Below, piece after piece: positions 28,588 through 38,827 of a DNA stretch of 46,593 nt (within the stretch, counting starts at the first letter, position 1; every line of letters begins with the position of its first letter). Position numbers and translations under genes: made by a program. The DNA comes from Desulfobacteraceae bacterium (lineage in GTDB: Bacteria > Desulfobacterota > Desulfobacteria > Desulfobacterales > Desulfobacteraceae), in the NCBI GenBank assembly GCA_024226935.1, contig JAAELK010000397.1, positions 1 to 46,593 of the forward strand. The letters run 5' to 3'. Below the pieces are notes generated by a model that searched no databases, was not told where the DNA came from, and saw only the letters and a program-made list of their open reading frames with translations.

Positions 28588-29508
28588 ATGAAAGAACAAC
28601 CAACAATAAACCAGCTGAAAACAAAGATAAAACAACTGGCCAAAGAAAAAAATGCCATTATCCTTGCCCATAATTATCAACCGGCCGAAATCCAGGAGAT
28701 TGCCGATATTTGCGGAGATTCCCTGGAATTGAGCATCCGGGCATCAAAAACCCAGGCCGAAATCATCCTGTGTTGCGGAGTACATTTCATGGCGGAAACC
28801 GCCTCCATTCTTTCCCCGGATAAAACAATACTCCTGCCCAATCCCGATGCCGGATGCCCCATGGCCGATATGGTAGACCCTGTTGCCCTTGTAGCAAAAA
28901 AACAAGCCCTGGGTAATATTCCGGTGGTCACCTATGTCAACTCGTCTGCTGCTGTCAAAGCGGTATCAGATATCTGCTGCACCTCGGCCAATGTCATTAA
29001 GGTGACCAACTCCATTAAAGCAGATGAGATCTTAATGACCCCGGATAAAAATCTTGCCCAATATGCTGCAGCCAACACCGACAAAAAAATTCATCTATGG
29101 GAGGGATACTGCCCCTTTCACAACAATTTAACCCCCGGAGATGTGGCCATGGCAAAAAAGGCTCACCCCGAAGCCCTTTTCCTGGCCCACCCGGAATGCC
29201 CTCCCCAGATTTTAGAACTAGCAGACAGTATTCAGTCCACTTCTGGCATGATCCGGTTTGCAGGCGAATCGGATAAAAATGAATTTATTCTGGGAACCGA
29301 GATTGGACTGATCTATCCCATATCCAAGGCCCACCCGGATAAAAAATTCTATCCGGCCTCGGATAAGATGTATTGCATCGACATGAAAAAAATCACCCTT
29401 GAACATGTACTCTCCAGCCTTGAAAACCTGACAGGAGAAGTCAAGGTGCCGGAAGATATCAGATTAGCCGCCCTTGGGTCAGTACAAAAAATGATCGATA
29501 TAAAATAG
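28588..29508 (+). CDS. nadA: Quinolinate synthase
   Basis: NadA (306 aa) condenses iminoaspartate with dihydroxyacetone phosphate to quinolinate for NAD synthesis, using a [4Fe-4S] cluster. The three expected cysteine regions are visible: CGVHFMAETA, CTSANV and CPPQILELAD. The HNYQPAEIQEIADICGDSLEL opening (about residues 28-48) and LPNPDAGCPMADM are family signatures. AAGGA lies 10 bp upstream of the ATG. nadB and nadC are not nearby. Stop is TAG. Confidence 0.95.
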   Translation: MKEQPTINQLKTKIKQLAKEKNAIILAHNYQPAEIQEIADICGDSLELSIRASKTQAEIILCCGVHFMAETASILSPDKTILLPNPDAGCPMADMVDPVALVAKKQALGNIPVVTYVNSSAAVKAVSDICCTSANVIKVTNSIKADEILMTPDKNLAQYAAANTDKKIHLWEGYCPFHNNLTPGDVAMAKKAHPEALFLAHPECPPQILELADSIQSTSGMIRFAGESDKNEFILGTEIGLIYPISKAHPDKKFYPASDKMYCIDMKKITLEHVLSSLENLTGEVKVPEDIRLAALGSVQKMIDIK

Positions 29509-29559
29509 GTTAAAAAAACCTTAAGGTTACTCTTCATGACCTGAATTTAATATTGAAAA

Positions 29560-29617
29560 AAAAAGATCCGCTCAAAGGCTAATATGAGTATATTAATATT
29601 TACCTTTGGGCGGATTA
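29560..29617 (-). terminator. Terminator of the urease operon
   Basis: Read on the minus strand, ATCCGCCCAAAGG (29603-29615) pairs with CCTTTGAGCGGAT (29566-29578) and is followed by nine T. The stem begins at the ureD stop codon. A short AACCTTAAGGTT palindrome at about 29516-29527 may terminate nadA weakly. Confidence 0.75.
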
Positions 29618-30421
29618 ATATTTGCGTTTAAGCGGATTAAAAAATAACCCTCTGTCTTCAAGCTCGCAAAAAAGGTGGTTTTCCAGAGGGTTGAGTGTCT
29701 CCTTATCTTTACACAAACCGCGTAAAAAAAAACCCTTATTCTTGATGAACGAAGCACTCACTGCATATTCCCCAGGGGAATAACCATAATATGGCTTAAA
29801 AATTTTAGCAGCAGGAGTGAAGGCTCCAAAAAGAAAAATATTGAGCATATAACCAAATTCTCCAAAACATCCCGAATTTAAGGGATCTGTTATCGCAGGT
29901 TCACAACAAAAGCGATCAATAAAAAAAGGCCTGGCATTAATATGAACTGAAAAATCATTATAAAAACTTTTAAAGGCAAATTTTTCACCATTGGCCTGGC
30001 GGCCGATGGAAAACCATTCCAGATTCAAAACAGAACAATTTTCCGATTGCAGATTCCATTTTTGCCTTTGGTTGAATCGAGAATTTTGATGTAAAACCAG
30101 GGGATCACCATGCTGAACATAACAGGCCCCTTCTTCAACTTCCACTTCCATTGTCATCCGGGCCGGAGAGTCCCCTTTATTTTTATAAACACGACCATTT
30201 CCCTGTTGTCCCAAAAAAAGCGAGCTGTTTTGACGACAAGAAATTTGTATTCCCGTTTGATCGCAGGATAAAAACCCACCTCCATAATGGCAAACAATAA
30301 CCTGGGCCCGATCTCCGGAATCTGCGCAAGGGGCCATCAACTTCAGAGGTTTTTGTGAAACCAATTCTATGAGTCTGCTTTTCCCTGCCACCTGTTTAAC
30401 TTCAATTCGATTCCAGAGCAT
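29615..30421 (-). CDS. ureD: Urease accessory protein UreD
   Basis: UreD (268 aa) scaffolds apo-urease with UreF and UreG and contains the tunnel through which nickel passes. Family stretches include [36 protein letters not shown], the [16 protein letters not shown] segment and a C-terminal ...[11 protein letters not shown]. Its start overlaps the end of ureG by 20 bp, so translation is coupled. In many clusters ureD comes first; here it is last on the minus strand. Confidence 0.85.
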   Translation of the reverse strand: MLWNRIEVKQVAGKSRLIELVSQKPLKLMAPCADSGDRAQVIVCHYGGGFLSCDQTGIQISCRQNSSLFLGQQGNGRVYKNKGDSPARMTMEVEVEEGACYVQHGDPLVLHQNSRFNQRQKWNLQSENCSVLNLEWFSIGRQANGEKFAFKSFYNDFSVHINARPFFIDRFCCEPAITDPLNSGCFGEFGYMLNIFLFGAFTPAAKIFKPYYGYSPGEYAVSASFIKNKGFFLRGLCKDKETLNPLENHLFCELEDRGLFFNPLKRKY

Positions 30422-31154
30422 GCTTTTTTGCCTCTAGGATTCGATCAATAATCATATCTAAATTATAACCATCTTTTGCCCGGGCAAATATAGTTGGTCC
30501 ATCACCGCGCATTTTTTTGGCATCGCGATCCATCACCTTCAAATCAGCACCAATCAATTGGGCCAGATCAATTTTATTGATCACCAACAAATCGGACTGG
30601 GTAATACCCGGCCCCCCTTTGCGCGGCACCTTATCCCCACCTGAAACATCAATAACATAGATAGAAAAGTCTGCAAGTTCTCTAGAAAAATGAGCCGCCA
30701 GATTATCTCCTCCACTTTCCACAAAAAGCAAATCGATCTTACCATCAAATTCAAGCATAAGATCTTCAAGGGCTTGTTTATTTAAAGAGATATCTTCACG
30801 AATGGCAGCATGGGGACAGCCCCCTGTTTCCACGGCTTTAATGCGATTGCCGGCAAGGGCCTTGTTTTGAGTGAGAAATTCGGCATCTTCCCGGGTGAAA
30901 ATATCATTGGTCACAACCCCGATACTCAATTTGTCTCTCAGGGTTTCACAAATCCCTTTCAACAAAGCTGTTTTTCCACTCCCCACAGGACCACCAATTC
31001 CGATGGTAAATTGACGTTGTTTAAAATCACGATTCTCCGACACCAATTCCCGTAAAGCAAAATCACCCGGGTTTTTTCTGATTTGATGGGTGTGTCCGTG
31101 TTCACGGTCATGAAAATTTCCATGATCATGGGCTGTCTTCGGGTTAATACACAT
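30402..31154 (-). CDS. ureG: Urease accessory GTPase UreG with His-rich N-terminus
   Basis: UreG (250 aa) is the SIMIBI-class GTPase that drives nickel delivery. Walker A is [14 protein letters not shown]. The invariant nickel-binding CPH lies in [18 protein letters not shown], followed by [16 protein letters not shown] and [15 protein letters not shown]. Unusually, residues 9-23 contain six histidines ([15 protein letters not shown]), extending the protein by about 45 residues. No ureE lies in the operon, so this leader may store or deliver nickel, as proposed for other His-rich UreG proteins. GGAG lies 7 bp before the ATG. Confidence 0.95.
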   Translation of the reverse strand: MCINPKTAHDHGNFHDREHGHTHQIRKNPGDFALRELVSENRDFKQRQFTIGIGGPVGSGKTALLKGICETLRDKLSIGVVTNDIFTREDAEFLTQNKALAGNRIKAVETGGCPHAAIREDISLNKQALEDLMLEFDGKIDLLFVESGGDNLAAHFSRELADFSIYVIDVSGGDKVPRKGGPGITQSDLLVINKIDLAQLIGADLKVMDRDAKKMRGDGPTIFARAKDGYNLDMIIDRILEAKKHALESN

Positions 31155-31179
31155 ATACTTTCTCCATATTCAGTCCAAC

Positions 31180-31875
31180 TTAATTTTGAAATAATCGCGT
31201 ATAAAGTTGATTGTGGTAGGCCTGGGCTATCTCAATCAAAGGAGCAGTTCGATAGGCTTGCCCATAAGGCTTGATTTCATCCAAGCTGTAATAGGGTTCA
31301 GTTAAAAGCAGTTTCAAGGTTCTGGCCCCCTCCCCTGGTCCCAGTAAACCCAGACGCACTCCGGAACTGATCATATCCCTTTGTAAAATATAGATATAAA
31401 GTTCTTGCATCTGGGGCGCACTTAAAGCAAAACGCAAACAGGTCATTCCGAAAATAACGGCATAATGCAAAGGGATCTTTTCCTTTAATAACTTGGCCTT
31501 CCAACGGCAAAGTTCCTTATCATCACTGATTTCAACACAGATATCCAACCAAGCGCGGCCAATGGTAATACTTGCTTTATTCATTTGAGGAATAAAAGTG
31601 GCTGCATCAAGTTCCCAGATCATATCAACCAATTGCCCATCTTTTTTTTTCTGGAAAAAAGGTTTTACTTTTGTTTCTAAAATTTGAAAAGCAGATAAAG
31701 CGAAGGGAAATTCCGATTGTAGATTTTGTAAACAACTCATAACAATAAATTGTTGGAAATCGGAACGGGTTTGAATCATTCCCATACGGGCAGCGGCTTC
31801 CAAACCACCGGAAAATGCATAGCCCCCGACGGGAAAAGCAGAATCAGCCATTTGTAATATTTGACCCAGGTTCAT
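31180..31875 (-). CDS. ureF: Urease accessory protein UreF
   Basis: UreF (231 aa) bridges UreD and UreG and gates GTP-dependent nickel insertion. The start MNLGQILQMADSAFPVGGYAFSGGLE is the classical UreF opening. The reading frame could extend five codons to a TTG, but the ATG at 31875 fits the family. The C-terminal part (SGVRLGLLGPGEGARTLKLL) is also conserved. It begins 38 bp after the true end of the ureC frame. Confidence 0.92.
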   Translation of the reverse strand: MNLGQILQMADSAFPVGGYAFSGGLEAAARMGMIQTRSDFQQFIVMSCLQNLQSEFPFALSAFQILETKVKPFFQKKKDGQLVDMIWELDAATFIPQMNKASITIGRAWLDICVEISDDKELCRWKAKLLKEKIPLHYAVIFGMTCLRFALSAPQMQELYIYILQRDMISSGVRLGLLGPGEGARTLKLLLTEPYYSLDEIKPYGQAYRTAPLIEIAQAYHNQLYTRLFQN

Positions 31876-31913
31876 GGAATAAAGTCCCAAAAAAAAGAAC
31901 AGAACGTAAATTA

Positions 31914-33620
31914 TTAAAAAAGTGAATACAATTGGGCCAGGGGTAATTGTGCCAGGGGTTTACAAGTCAACAATTCACCGTTCACACGGACTTCATAGGT
32001 TTCAGGGTCCACCAGACATTGCGACAGATTACTATTTAACCTCATATCCGACTTACCAATATTCCGACAATTTTTTACGGCAATCAATTCTTTTTTTAAA
32101 CCATATTCTCCCGCCTAGGTCATGCCTGAACCGGATACAAAAGAAAGACTATTTTTATGGGGAGCTATTCCTTTTGCACCAAACATAGGCCGGGAAAAGA
32201 CCGGTTGGGGAGTTGGGATGCTGGCATTGGGATCACCCATCTGGGCCTGGACAATTATGCCACCTTTTAAAATCAGTTCGGGAGCAACTCCGAAAAAAGC
32301 AGGCTTCCACAGGCAAAGGTCGGCAAATTTCCCCTCTTTAATAGAACCCACCACATGGGAGATTCCCTGGGTAATGGCCGGATTAATAGTGTATTTTGCA
32401 ATATATCTTTTTACCCTTTCATTATCTGCCCGGGTTTCACCTTCCAGGCGGCCTCTTTGTAATTTCATTTTGTGTGCAGTCTGCCAGGTCCTGGTAATGA
32501 CCTCTCCCACGCGGCCCATGGCCTGTGAATCTGAAGCGATCATTGAAATGGCACCGATGTCGTGCAAAATATCTTCCGCCGCAATGGTTTCTTCCCGGAT
32601 ACGGCTTTCTGCAAAGGCAACATCTTCCGGAATCATTTTATCAAGATGATGACATACCATCAACATATCTAAATGTTCTTCAATGGTATTTACCGTAAAA
32701 GGCATGGTTGGATTGGTGCTGGACGGTAAAACATTGGAAGCTCCACACAAAGAAATGATATCCGGGGCATGCCCTCCTCCGGCTCCTTCCACATGAAAGC
32801 TGTGAATGGTTCTTCCCTTAAAGGCTGCCAGAGTATTTTCCACAAAACCACTTTCATTTAAAGTGTCGGTGTGAATGGATACCTGGATATCATAAAGGTC
32901 CGCAATGTTCAAACAACTATCAATTGCAGCAGGAGTTGTACCCCAATCTTCATGAAGCTTTAAGCCCAGGGCACCTGCCGCAACCTGCTCAATAAGTCCT
33001 TCAGGTTTGGAAGAGTTGCCCTTCCCCAGGAAACCAAAGTTCATCGGCATGGAATCAACACTTTGTAACATCATGGCAAGATGATTTTTTCCCGGAGTAC
33101 AAATGGTTGCCTTTGTACCAGTACTTGGTCCTGTCCCGCCACCGATCATCGTTGTAATACCGCTTGCCAGGGCTTGATCTACCTGTTGGGGACAAATAAA
33201 ATGGATATGGGCATCAATACCACCGGCAGTAAGAATCATTCCTTCTGCCGCAATAGCCTCGGTGGTAACCCCGACAATCATATTTTTATCCACACCGGAC
33301 ATGATATTAGGGTTACCAGCCTTACCTATTCCACAGATATATCCATTTTTAACACCGACATCGGCTTTATAAATACCTGAATAATCTAGGATCAAAGCAT
33401 TGGTGATCACAAGATCCAAGGCATCCTTTTGGCAAATACCAGCCGCTTGCCCCATACCATCACGCAAAACTTTACCACCGCCAAATTTACACTCTTCCCC
33501 ATAAACAGTAAAATCTTTTTCCACTTCAATTTCCAAGGCGGTATCACCCAGACGAACCTTATCTCCCACGGTGGGACCATACATGTCGACATATGCTTTT
33601 TTATCCATGCTTTTAGTCAT
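31914..33620 (-). CDS. ureC: Urease alpha subunit, interrupted by an in-frame TAG
   Basis: UreC is the nickel catalytic subunit that hydrolyses urea to ammonia and carbamate. All active-site elements are present: HIHFICP (nickel His pair), GLKLHEDWG (carbamylated Lys), [18 protein letters not shown], flap MVCHHL and [12 protein letters not shown]. At codon 502 (32115-32117) the frame reads TAG. The next 66 codons in the same frame are clearly Ure[20 protein letters not shown], then [17 protein letters not shown], ending PLAQLYSLF. The full frame (569 codons) matches the family length exactly. Start chosen: ATG 33620, overlapping the ureAB stop, 6 bp after GAGG. If TAG acts as stop, the product loses its C-terminal 12%. 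TAG is also a normal stop in this window. Confidence 0.9.
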
Positions 33621-34374
33621 CATCCACCTCTTTGTGGGCAAAGCCCTTCTCCATCATATTCTCCAGGGCTGATTCTTTTTTATCAGAAAGAGAACCATCT
33701 ATTAAATTATTTCCACCATGTTGTACCCTATTTCCTGCAATATCTATCAACCCAACGGTTTTAGATTCACCCGGCTCAAATCGGATGGCAGTTCCCGATG
33801 GGATGTCCAAGCGTTTCCCATAGGCTTTTTTGCGATCAAAAGACAAACTGGGATTTGTTTCAAAAAAAGGATAATGGGATCCCACTTGAACGGGTCTGTC
33901 TCCTTTATTGATCACCTTGAGCAACAAAGAAATCCTACCTTCATTAATTTGAATACCGGTGTTTTGCAAACAATACTCACCCGGAGAAAACTCCCTTTTC
34001 TCAACCTTGGTCACACCATGGGCTCTTTTTAATCCAGATCCATGCAATGCAAGCTTCGGATCTCCTGAATCATTACAAATAGGCTGATGGATGGTAACAA
34101 GTTTTGTTCCATCCGGAAAAGTTCCCTCCACCTGAACTTCATGGATCATAGTATCAACTTTGTCCATGACATCTTTCAAACCCAGGAGTTTTTTTCCCAT
34201 ACTCATCAATTGCGCCACCGAATTTCCTTCACGAATAAACTCCAATATCTGTGAAGAAATCAAGGCGATACTTTCGGCATAATTTAAAGATATTCCCCGG
34301 GCATATCGTTTCTGGGCAAGGAACCCGGCTTGATGAAGCATTAATTTTTCCATGTCTTTAGGGGATAAATGCAT
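33613..34374 (-). CDS. ureAB: Urease gamma-beta fusion subunit
   Basis: The 253-aa protein joins UreA and UreB, which are separate in most bacteria but fused in Helicobacter-type ureases. Residues 1 to about 103 are the gamma part ([21 protein letters not shown]...[24 protein letters not shown]). From about residue 125 the beta part follows ([55 protein letters not shown]). Its tail overlaps the ureC start by a few bases. It is the first gene of the minus-strand urease operon. No nickel- or nitrogen-type regulatory site was recognised in the short upstream gap (34375-34457). Confidence 0.93.
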   Translation of the reverse strand: MHLSPKDMEKLMLHQAGFLAQKRYARGISLNYAESIALISSQILEFIREGNSVAQLMSMGKKLLGLKDVMDKVDTMIHEVQVEGTFPDGTKLVTIHQPICNDSGDPKLALHGSGLKRAHGVTKVEKREFSPGEYCLQNTGIQINEGRISLLLKVINKGDRPVQVGSHYPFFETNPSLSFDRKKAYGKRLDIPSGTAIRFEPGESKTVGLIDIAGNRVQHGGNNLIDGSLSDKKESALENMMEKGFAHKEVDDD

Positions 34375-34457
34375 GTCAACTCCTATTGTCTTTTACACAT
34401 CGAAAATGAATACCGTCAAGCATAGGACAAGAAGACACTTTTTGTCAATAAAAGCAT

Positions 34458-34505
34458 AAAAAAACTAAAAAGGAGCTGAAAACATCAGCTCCTTTTTAGT
34501 TTTTA
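34458..34505 (-). terminator. Terminator after the yebC operon
   Basis: A perfect 20-bp stem AAAAACTAAAAAGGAGCTGA / TCAGCTCCTTTTTAGTTTTT with a 5-base loop lies between the yebC stop and the urease operon start. Because A and T runs are inside the stem, it could work on both strands. Confidence 0.8.
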
Positions 34506-34545
34506 AATCGGATCAAATCGAACAATTTCATATGACAGAATAGAC

Positions 34546-35289
34546 TTACATGGCTTCAAAGGCCTCATCGGGGATGTCCGCGTTGGTATAAAATTTTTGA
34601 ATATCATCACAATCATCCAAAGCTTCCATAAAACGGATCATCTTTTCAGCATCCTTACCTTCCACAGCAGTCATATTCTGGGGCAGCATGGTAATTTCCG
34701 CCATCTGGTATTTTATCTGGGCATTATCAATGGCATCCTTGACCGCATCAAAATCTTCGGGTTCCGTGATGATCTCAAAAATATCACCTTCATCCTTGAT
34801 ATCTTCTGCTCCTGCTTCCAAAGCCACATCCATCAAAGTTTCTTCACTGGCATCTTCCTTGTCCACCGAAATCAGACCTTTTTTGTCAAACATCCAGGCC
34901 ACACACCCGTCCGTCCCAACATTTCCACCCGCTTTCCCAAAAATATATCGAACATCGGCAATACTCCTGTTCTTATTATCGGTGAGACATTCCACCAGCA
35001 CCGCCACACCTCCAGGACCATATCCTTCATATAAGATCTCCTCGTAGCTCACCCCATCCAAATCCCCGGTACCCTTTTTAATAGCCCGCTCAAAAGTATC
35101 CTTGGGCATATTCTGGGCTTTGGCAGCATTAAGGGCATGGCGCAGTCTCGGATTGGATTCTTGATCACCACCACCCATTCTGGCTGCCACGGTGATCTCT
35201 TTAATCAGCTTAGTAAAGATTTTGCCTCTTTTTACATCGGCCGCCCCTTTTTTATGTTTGATAGTCGACCACTTACTATGTCCTGACAT
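34546..35289 (-). CDS. YebC/PmpR-family DNA-binding regulator or translation factor
   Basis: This 247-aa protein starts [21 protein letters not shown], the near-invariant YebC opening, followed by [26 protein letters not shown] and the acidic middle domain. Members are annotated as transcriptional regulators, and some (YebC2/YeeI types) help ribosomes translate proline-rich stretches; sequence alone does not decide which. It is downstream of rlmE and radA on the same strand, with 13 bp between rlmE and yebC. Confidence 0.93.
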   Translation of the reverse strand: MSGHSKWSTIKHKKGAADVKRGKIFTKLIKEITVAARMGGGDQESNPRLRHALNAAKAQNMPKDTFERAIKKGTGDLDGVSYEEILYEGYGPGGVAVLVECLTDNKNRSIADVRYIFGKAGGNVGTDGCVAWMFDKKGLISVDKEDASEETLMDVALEAGAEDIKDEGDIFEIITEPEDFDAVKDAIDNAQIKYQMAEITMLPQNMTAVEGKDAEKMIRFMEALDDCDDIQKFYTNADIPDEAFEAM

Positions 35290-35302
35290 GAATATTATCT
35301 CC

Positions 35303-35923
35303 TTATTTTTTACCTTTTGCTATTATATATATTTCTTTACTTTGTTTTCTGCAGCTTTCCGGCTTAAAAGTTTTACATTCTCTGAATACTGATTTAACCT
35401 CTTTTTCAAATTTTTTAAACTCATTGCCCTGGAATATTTTACAAACAAAATTGCCCCCGGGTTTCAAAAAATTTTGAGCCGTTTCCAAGGCCATATTACA
35501 AAGCTCAAATGACTTGAATGCATCCACATCCTTACGACCTGTGGTAGCAGGTGCCATATCACTCAAGACCGTGGTAAATCCAGTAGAAATTTCCAGAAAC
35601 ACAGCATTTTCCAAAGCCAGAATATTATCCTGGATGGCTGTCACATTATCCGGAAGTTTGATATCAATCAACTTTAAATCTATACCAAAGACCCGTCCTT
35701 TACTGCCCACCTGTTTTGCCGCATACAAAAGCCAGGAACCAGGAGCACATCCAAGATCCAGAACATTAGTTGCCGGCAAAATCACCTTAAATTTTTTCTG
35801 GATCTCTTCCAGTTTATACACGGACCGGGCCGGATAATTTTCCGCCTTGGCCCTCTGGGTCAAATGATCTGCCCATTGATTACCCTTCGATCCTTTACTT
35901 GTCCCTTTACTCTTTTTAGCCAT
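35303..35923 (-). CDS. rlmE: 23S rRNA (uridine-2'-O)-methyltransferase RlmE (FtsJ/RrmJ)
   Basis: This 206-aa SAM-dependent enzyme methylates the 2'-OH of U2552 in the 23S A-loop. SAM motif I is [17 protein letters not shown]. The catalytic K-D-K-E set is supported by Lys in SVYKLEE, Asp in [16 protein letters not shown], Lys in [11 protein letters not shown] and Glu in the C-terminal [14 protein letters not shown]-type stretch. Start chosen: ATG 35923 after GGAGG; the TTG one codon earlier is less likely. The start overlaps the end of radA by 8 bp. Confidence 0.93.
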   Translation of the reverse strand: MAKKSKGTSKGSKGNQWADHLTQRAKAENYPARSVYKLEEIQKKFKVILPATNVLDLGCAPGSWLLYAAKQVGSKGRVFGIDLKLIDIKLPDNVTAIQDNILALENAVFLEISTGFTTVLSDMAPATTGRKDVDAFKSFELCNMALETAQNFLKPGGNFVCKIFQGNEFKKFEKEVKSVFRECKTFKPESCRKQSKEIYIIAKGKK

Positions 35924-37328
35924 CAAATAATACCTCCATGGCGTCTTTTAAAAAACTGATACCTTCAATGGTCATCCCCTTGACCCGGGATAATTGCTTC
36001 ACGGCGGAGTTTGGAACCAGACAGGTGGTAAACCCCATTTTACAAGCTTCCTTTATCCTTGCCTGGACATGACTGACCGCCCGGATCTCCCCTGTCAGAC
36101 CTATTTCACCAATCAAAGTGATCTCTTTGTGGACCGATTTATCCAAAAAACTTCCAGCCAGAGCAGCCGCAACAGCAAGGTCGGCAGCCGGCTCCACAAT
36201 CTTGACCCCACCAACGACATTCATGAAAACATCCAGCCCGGACAAATTCATTCCAAGGCTTTTTTCCATGACCGCCATAATCATGGCAACCCTGTTATTG
36301 TCGAGACCCAACACCGTCCGTCTCGGGTTTGTCAAACCGGAACTTGAAACAAGACCCTGGATCTCCACAAGAATAGGACGTGTGCCTTCCATGCTGGAAG
36401 TCACCACCGACCCCGGTACTCCACCGGACCTATCCGATAAAAATACAGCAGAAGGATCAGGTACCTGGATCAAGCCTTGTTCCCGCATCTCAAAAACCCC
36501 AATCTCATCGGTGGCCCCAAACCGGTTTTTCACCGATCTTAAAATCCTGAAAATATGATTTTTATCCCCTTCAAAATAAAGGACTGTATCCACCATATGC
36601 TCCATTACCCTGGGACCTGCAATGGCCCCTACCTTTGTAACATGCCCCACCAGAAAAATAGGAATCCCCGTGGTTTTAGCCAGATGCATAAACCGCATGG
36701 ACGCCTCCCTGATCTGATTCACACTGCCCGGAGTGGAAGAAATATCGGGATGAAATACCGTCTGGATAGAATCAATCACCAGGGCATCATAGTGCTGTTT
36801 TTCCACCATGGAAACAATTGAATCCAAATCGGTTTGCGCCGCAATAAAAAGAGAATCACTTCCCGAATCCAGGCGTTTGCCCCGCATTGAAAGCTGCAAA
36901 ACAGACTCTTCCCCCGAGACATAGAGACATTTTTTATCGGCTCTGGACAATGAGGACATCACCTGGAGCATGAGGGTGGATTTACCGATGCCTGGATCTC
37001 CACCTATCAAGACCAATGATCCGTCCACAATCCCCCCGCCTATAACCCGGTCAAACTCAGTGATTCCGGTCTTTAACCGCAGGGCTTGCGTCCCCCCCAC
37101 AGCATTAATGGACACGGGCTTGGAATCTGTGATGGTACGGGCTTTACCCGAAACAGCTCCCATAATTTTCTCCTCAACCAGGGTATCCCAGGCCCCGCAT
37201 TCCGGGCACCTCCCCATCCATTTAGGAGTCTGGCCACCGCAGGAGCAGCACAAAAATATAAATTTATCTTTTTTTTTCAAAAAATCTCTTTTCCAATTAA
37301 AATTTAATAAATCATGGAAATATACCAT
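35916..37328 (-). CDS. radA: DNA repair protein RadA (Sms)
   Basis: RadA (470 aa) is a RecA-related helicase acting in branch migration during recombination. Order of domains: C4 zinc finger (CCSCGG...CPECG), RecA-like ATPase with Walker A GGDPGIGKST, the RadA-specific KNRFGATDEIGVFEM, and a Lon-protease-like C-terminal domain. The ATG at 37328 has AGGG 7 bp upstream and adds 16 residues. A TTG at codon 17 (37280, MKKKDKFIFLCC) looks more like the family start, so the N-terminus is uncertain. It is the first gene of radA-rlmE-yebC. Confidence 0.93.
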   Translation of the reverse strand: MVYFHDLLNFNWKRDFLKKKDKFIFLCCSCGGQTPKWMGRCPECGAWDTLVEEKIMGAVSGKARTITDSKPVSINAVGGTQALRLKTGITEFDRVIGGGIVDGSLVLIGGDPGIGKSTLMLQVMSSLSRADKKCLYVSGEESVLQLSMRGKRLDSGSDSLFIAAQTDLDSIVSMVEKQHYDALVIDSIQTVFHPDISSTPGSVNQIREASMRFMHLAKTTGIPIFLVGHVTKVGAIAGPRVMEHMVDTVLYFEGDKNHIFRILRSVKNRFGATDEIGVFEMREQGLIQVPDPSAVFLSDRSGGVPGSVVTSSMEGTRPILVEIQGLVSSSGLTNPRRTVLGLDNNRVAMIMAVMEKSLGMNLSGLDVFMNVVGGVKIVEPAADLAVAAALAGSFLDKSVHKEITLIGEIGLTGEIRAVSHVQARIKEACKMGFTTCLVPNSAVKQLSRVKGMTIEGISFLKDAMEVLFDG

Positions 37329-37435
37329 TTTGAGACCCTGGTATCAAGAAGCCAGTTTTTTTCCCCGGATCACAAAGTTTATTTTTCTTGTAATTTATCC
37401 CCATCTCATTTACCTATAATACTTTCTTTTTGAAT

Positions 37436-37536
37436 AACGGCCAGGGGCCGCCCAAGGGATTCCATCGGCTTGCCCACAACAAAACATGAAAGAATTGAGA
37501 TAAGTTGCTTGGTTCTTTCATATAAATTTTTCATAG
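37436..37536. repeat. Interspersed ~100-bp structured repeat, copy 2
   Basis: This copy matches 2556-2659. Its GC hairpin is CGGCC AGG GGCCG. Against copy 1 (CCGCC/GGCGG) the second base pair has changed on both sides (C-G to G-C), so pairing is preserved. The core CTTGCCCACAACAAAA and the second hairpin (ATGAAAGAA / TTCTTTCAT) are conserved. Here the element forms the leader of the DMT permease gene, ending 11 bp before its ATG. It is divergent from radA. Confidence 0.7.
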
Positions 37537-37547
37537 AGGTGCTTGCC

Positions 37548-38465
37548 ATGCCATATACTGGAGAGGTCATTGCCATTGCCACTGTATTGTGCTGGACCAT
37601 AGGTATCCAGTTTTTTGAGGCCGCTGCCAAAAGGGTGGGACCGACTCCGGTCAATATCATCAGGATAACAATGGCCCTGGTCCTTTTCGGAATATTTTTA
37701 TTTTTCAAGAATGGATACATTATCCCCCTGGACTTTCCCTTGGAATCCTGGCTCCTGCTTTCCCTTTCTGGAGTCATCGGATTTTTTCTGGGAGATATTT
37801 GCCTATTCAAGGCCCTGGTAGAAATCGGTCCCAGAATATCTTTATTGATCTTCAGTCTCACGGCCCCGACCACGGCCCTGATCGGCTGGGTCTTTCTTTC
37901 GGAAACCTATGGAATCCACCAATGGAGCGGAATGCTGATCACCCTGGCAGGAGTAGGTCTGGTGATATTTGAAAAAAATCAACCCCAAAACTACCCCAAA
38001 CAATTGCGCCAGCGAACCATTACACTAAAAGGGATATTATTCGGAATCGGTGCCATGCTTGGTCAATCCGTCGGTTATGTCATGAGCAAGGCCGGGATGC
38101 AAACCGATACAGGTTATCTGGATGCATTCGGCGCCACCCAGATCCGTGCCCTGGCCGCCTTTATCTGTTTTGTTCTCCTTTTTACCCTGACCCGGAAATG
38201 GCACCAGGTAAACCTTGCAATAAAAGATACCCGTGCACTCGTTTTTACTGCAACCGGCGCATTCATCGGTCCTTTTATCGGAGTCTCCTTATCTCTGATG
38301 GTGCTGCACTACCTGTCCACGGGGGTAGCATCCACATTTTTATCCATGACACCGGTGTGCATTATTCCCTTTTCCATCTTTCTTCACAAGGAGCATGTTT
38401 CCCTGCGTGCCTTTTTAGGTGCCATCATTGCCGTAACCGGTATCCAACTTTTAATGACGGGATAA
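37548..38465 (+). CDS. EamA-domain DMT-superfamily permease
   Basis: The 305-aa product has about ten hydrophobic helices in two EamA repeats (about residues 3-138 and 160-303), typical of drug/metabolite exporters. Markers are FLGDICLFKALVEIGPR and the closing repeat IAVTGIQLL. Start chosen: ATG 37548, 8 bp after GAGGTG; an upstream in-frame ATG at 37470 would lie inside the repeat element. Substrate unknown. The repeat/hairpin element directly upstream may influence its expression. Confidence 0.85.
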   Translation: MPYTGEVIAIATVLCWTIGIQFFEAAAKRVGPTPVNIIRITMALVLFGIFLFFKNGYIIPLDFPLESWLLLSLSGVIGFFLGDICLFKALVEIGPRISLLIFSLTAPTTALIGWVFLSETYGIHQWSGMLITLAGVGLVIFEKNQPQNYPKQLRQRTITLKGILFGIGAMLGQSVGYVMSKAGMQTDTGYLDAFGATQIRALAAFICFVLLFTLTRKWHQVNLAIKDTRALVFTATGAFIGPFIGVSLSLMVLHYLSTGVASTFLSMTPVCIIPFSIFLHKEHVSLRAFLGAIIAVTGIQLLMTG

Positions 38466-38561
38466 AAAATTTATTCTACAAACCTTTAATTAGTAACTGA
38501 CCGAAAACCCGGACTTGGATGAAAGCTTACACATATATAAGTATTTAATTTTATACTTTTG

Positions 38562-38591
38562 TTGACAAATCCCGGCCTTATATCCTAATAT
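38562..38591 (+). promoter_or_regulatory. Sigma-70-like promoter for the secreted chimera
   Basis: TTGACA (38562-38567) and TAATAT (38586-38591) are separated by 18 bp. The resulting leader is about 230 nt, ending in a strong AAAGGAGG before the GTG start. The rest of 38466-38827 contains no convincing gene. Confidence 0.6.
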
Positions 38592-38827
38592 TCCATATTC
38601 TCTATCTAAAAAATCTGAATCTGTCAGGTGAATATCTTTTGATTTCATTACCATGGTAAAATAAACTGTGATCTTTTGTGTCTTGTTGATTTTCGCATAG
38701 CTATCTATCTTCATACTCATTTTGTCACAAAGATGTAATCCAAAAAAACAATCTGGAACTAAAAATCGTATATGCATTCCAATCGGGGGATGCATATTGT
38801 TTTCAACCAACCATAAAGGAGGTTTTT

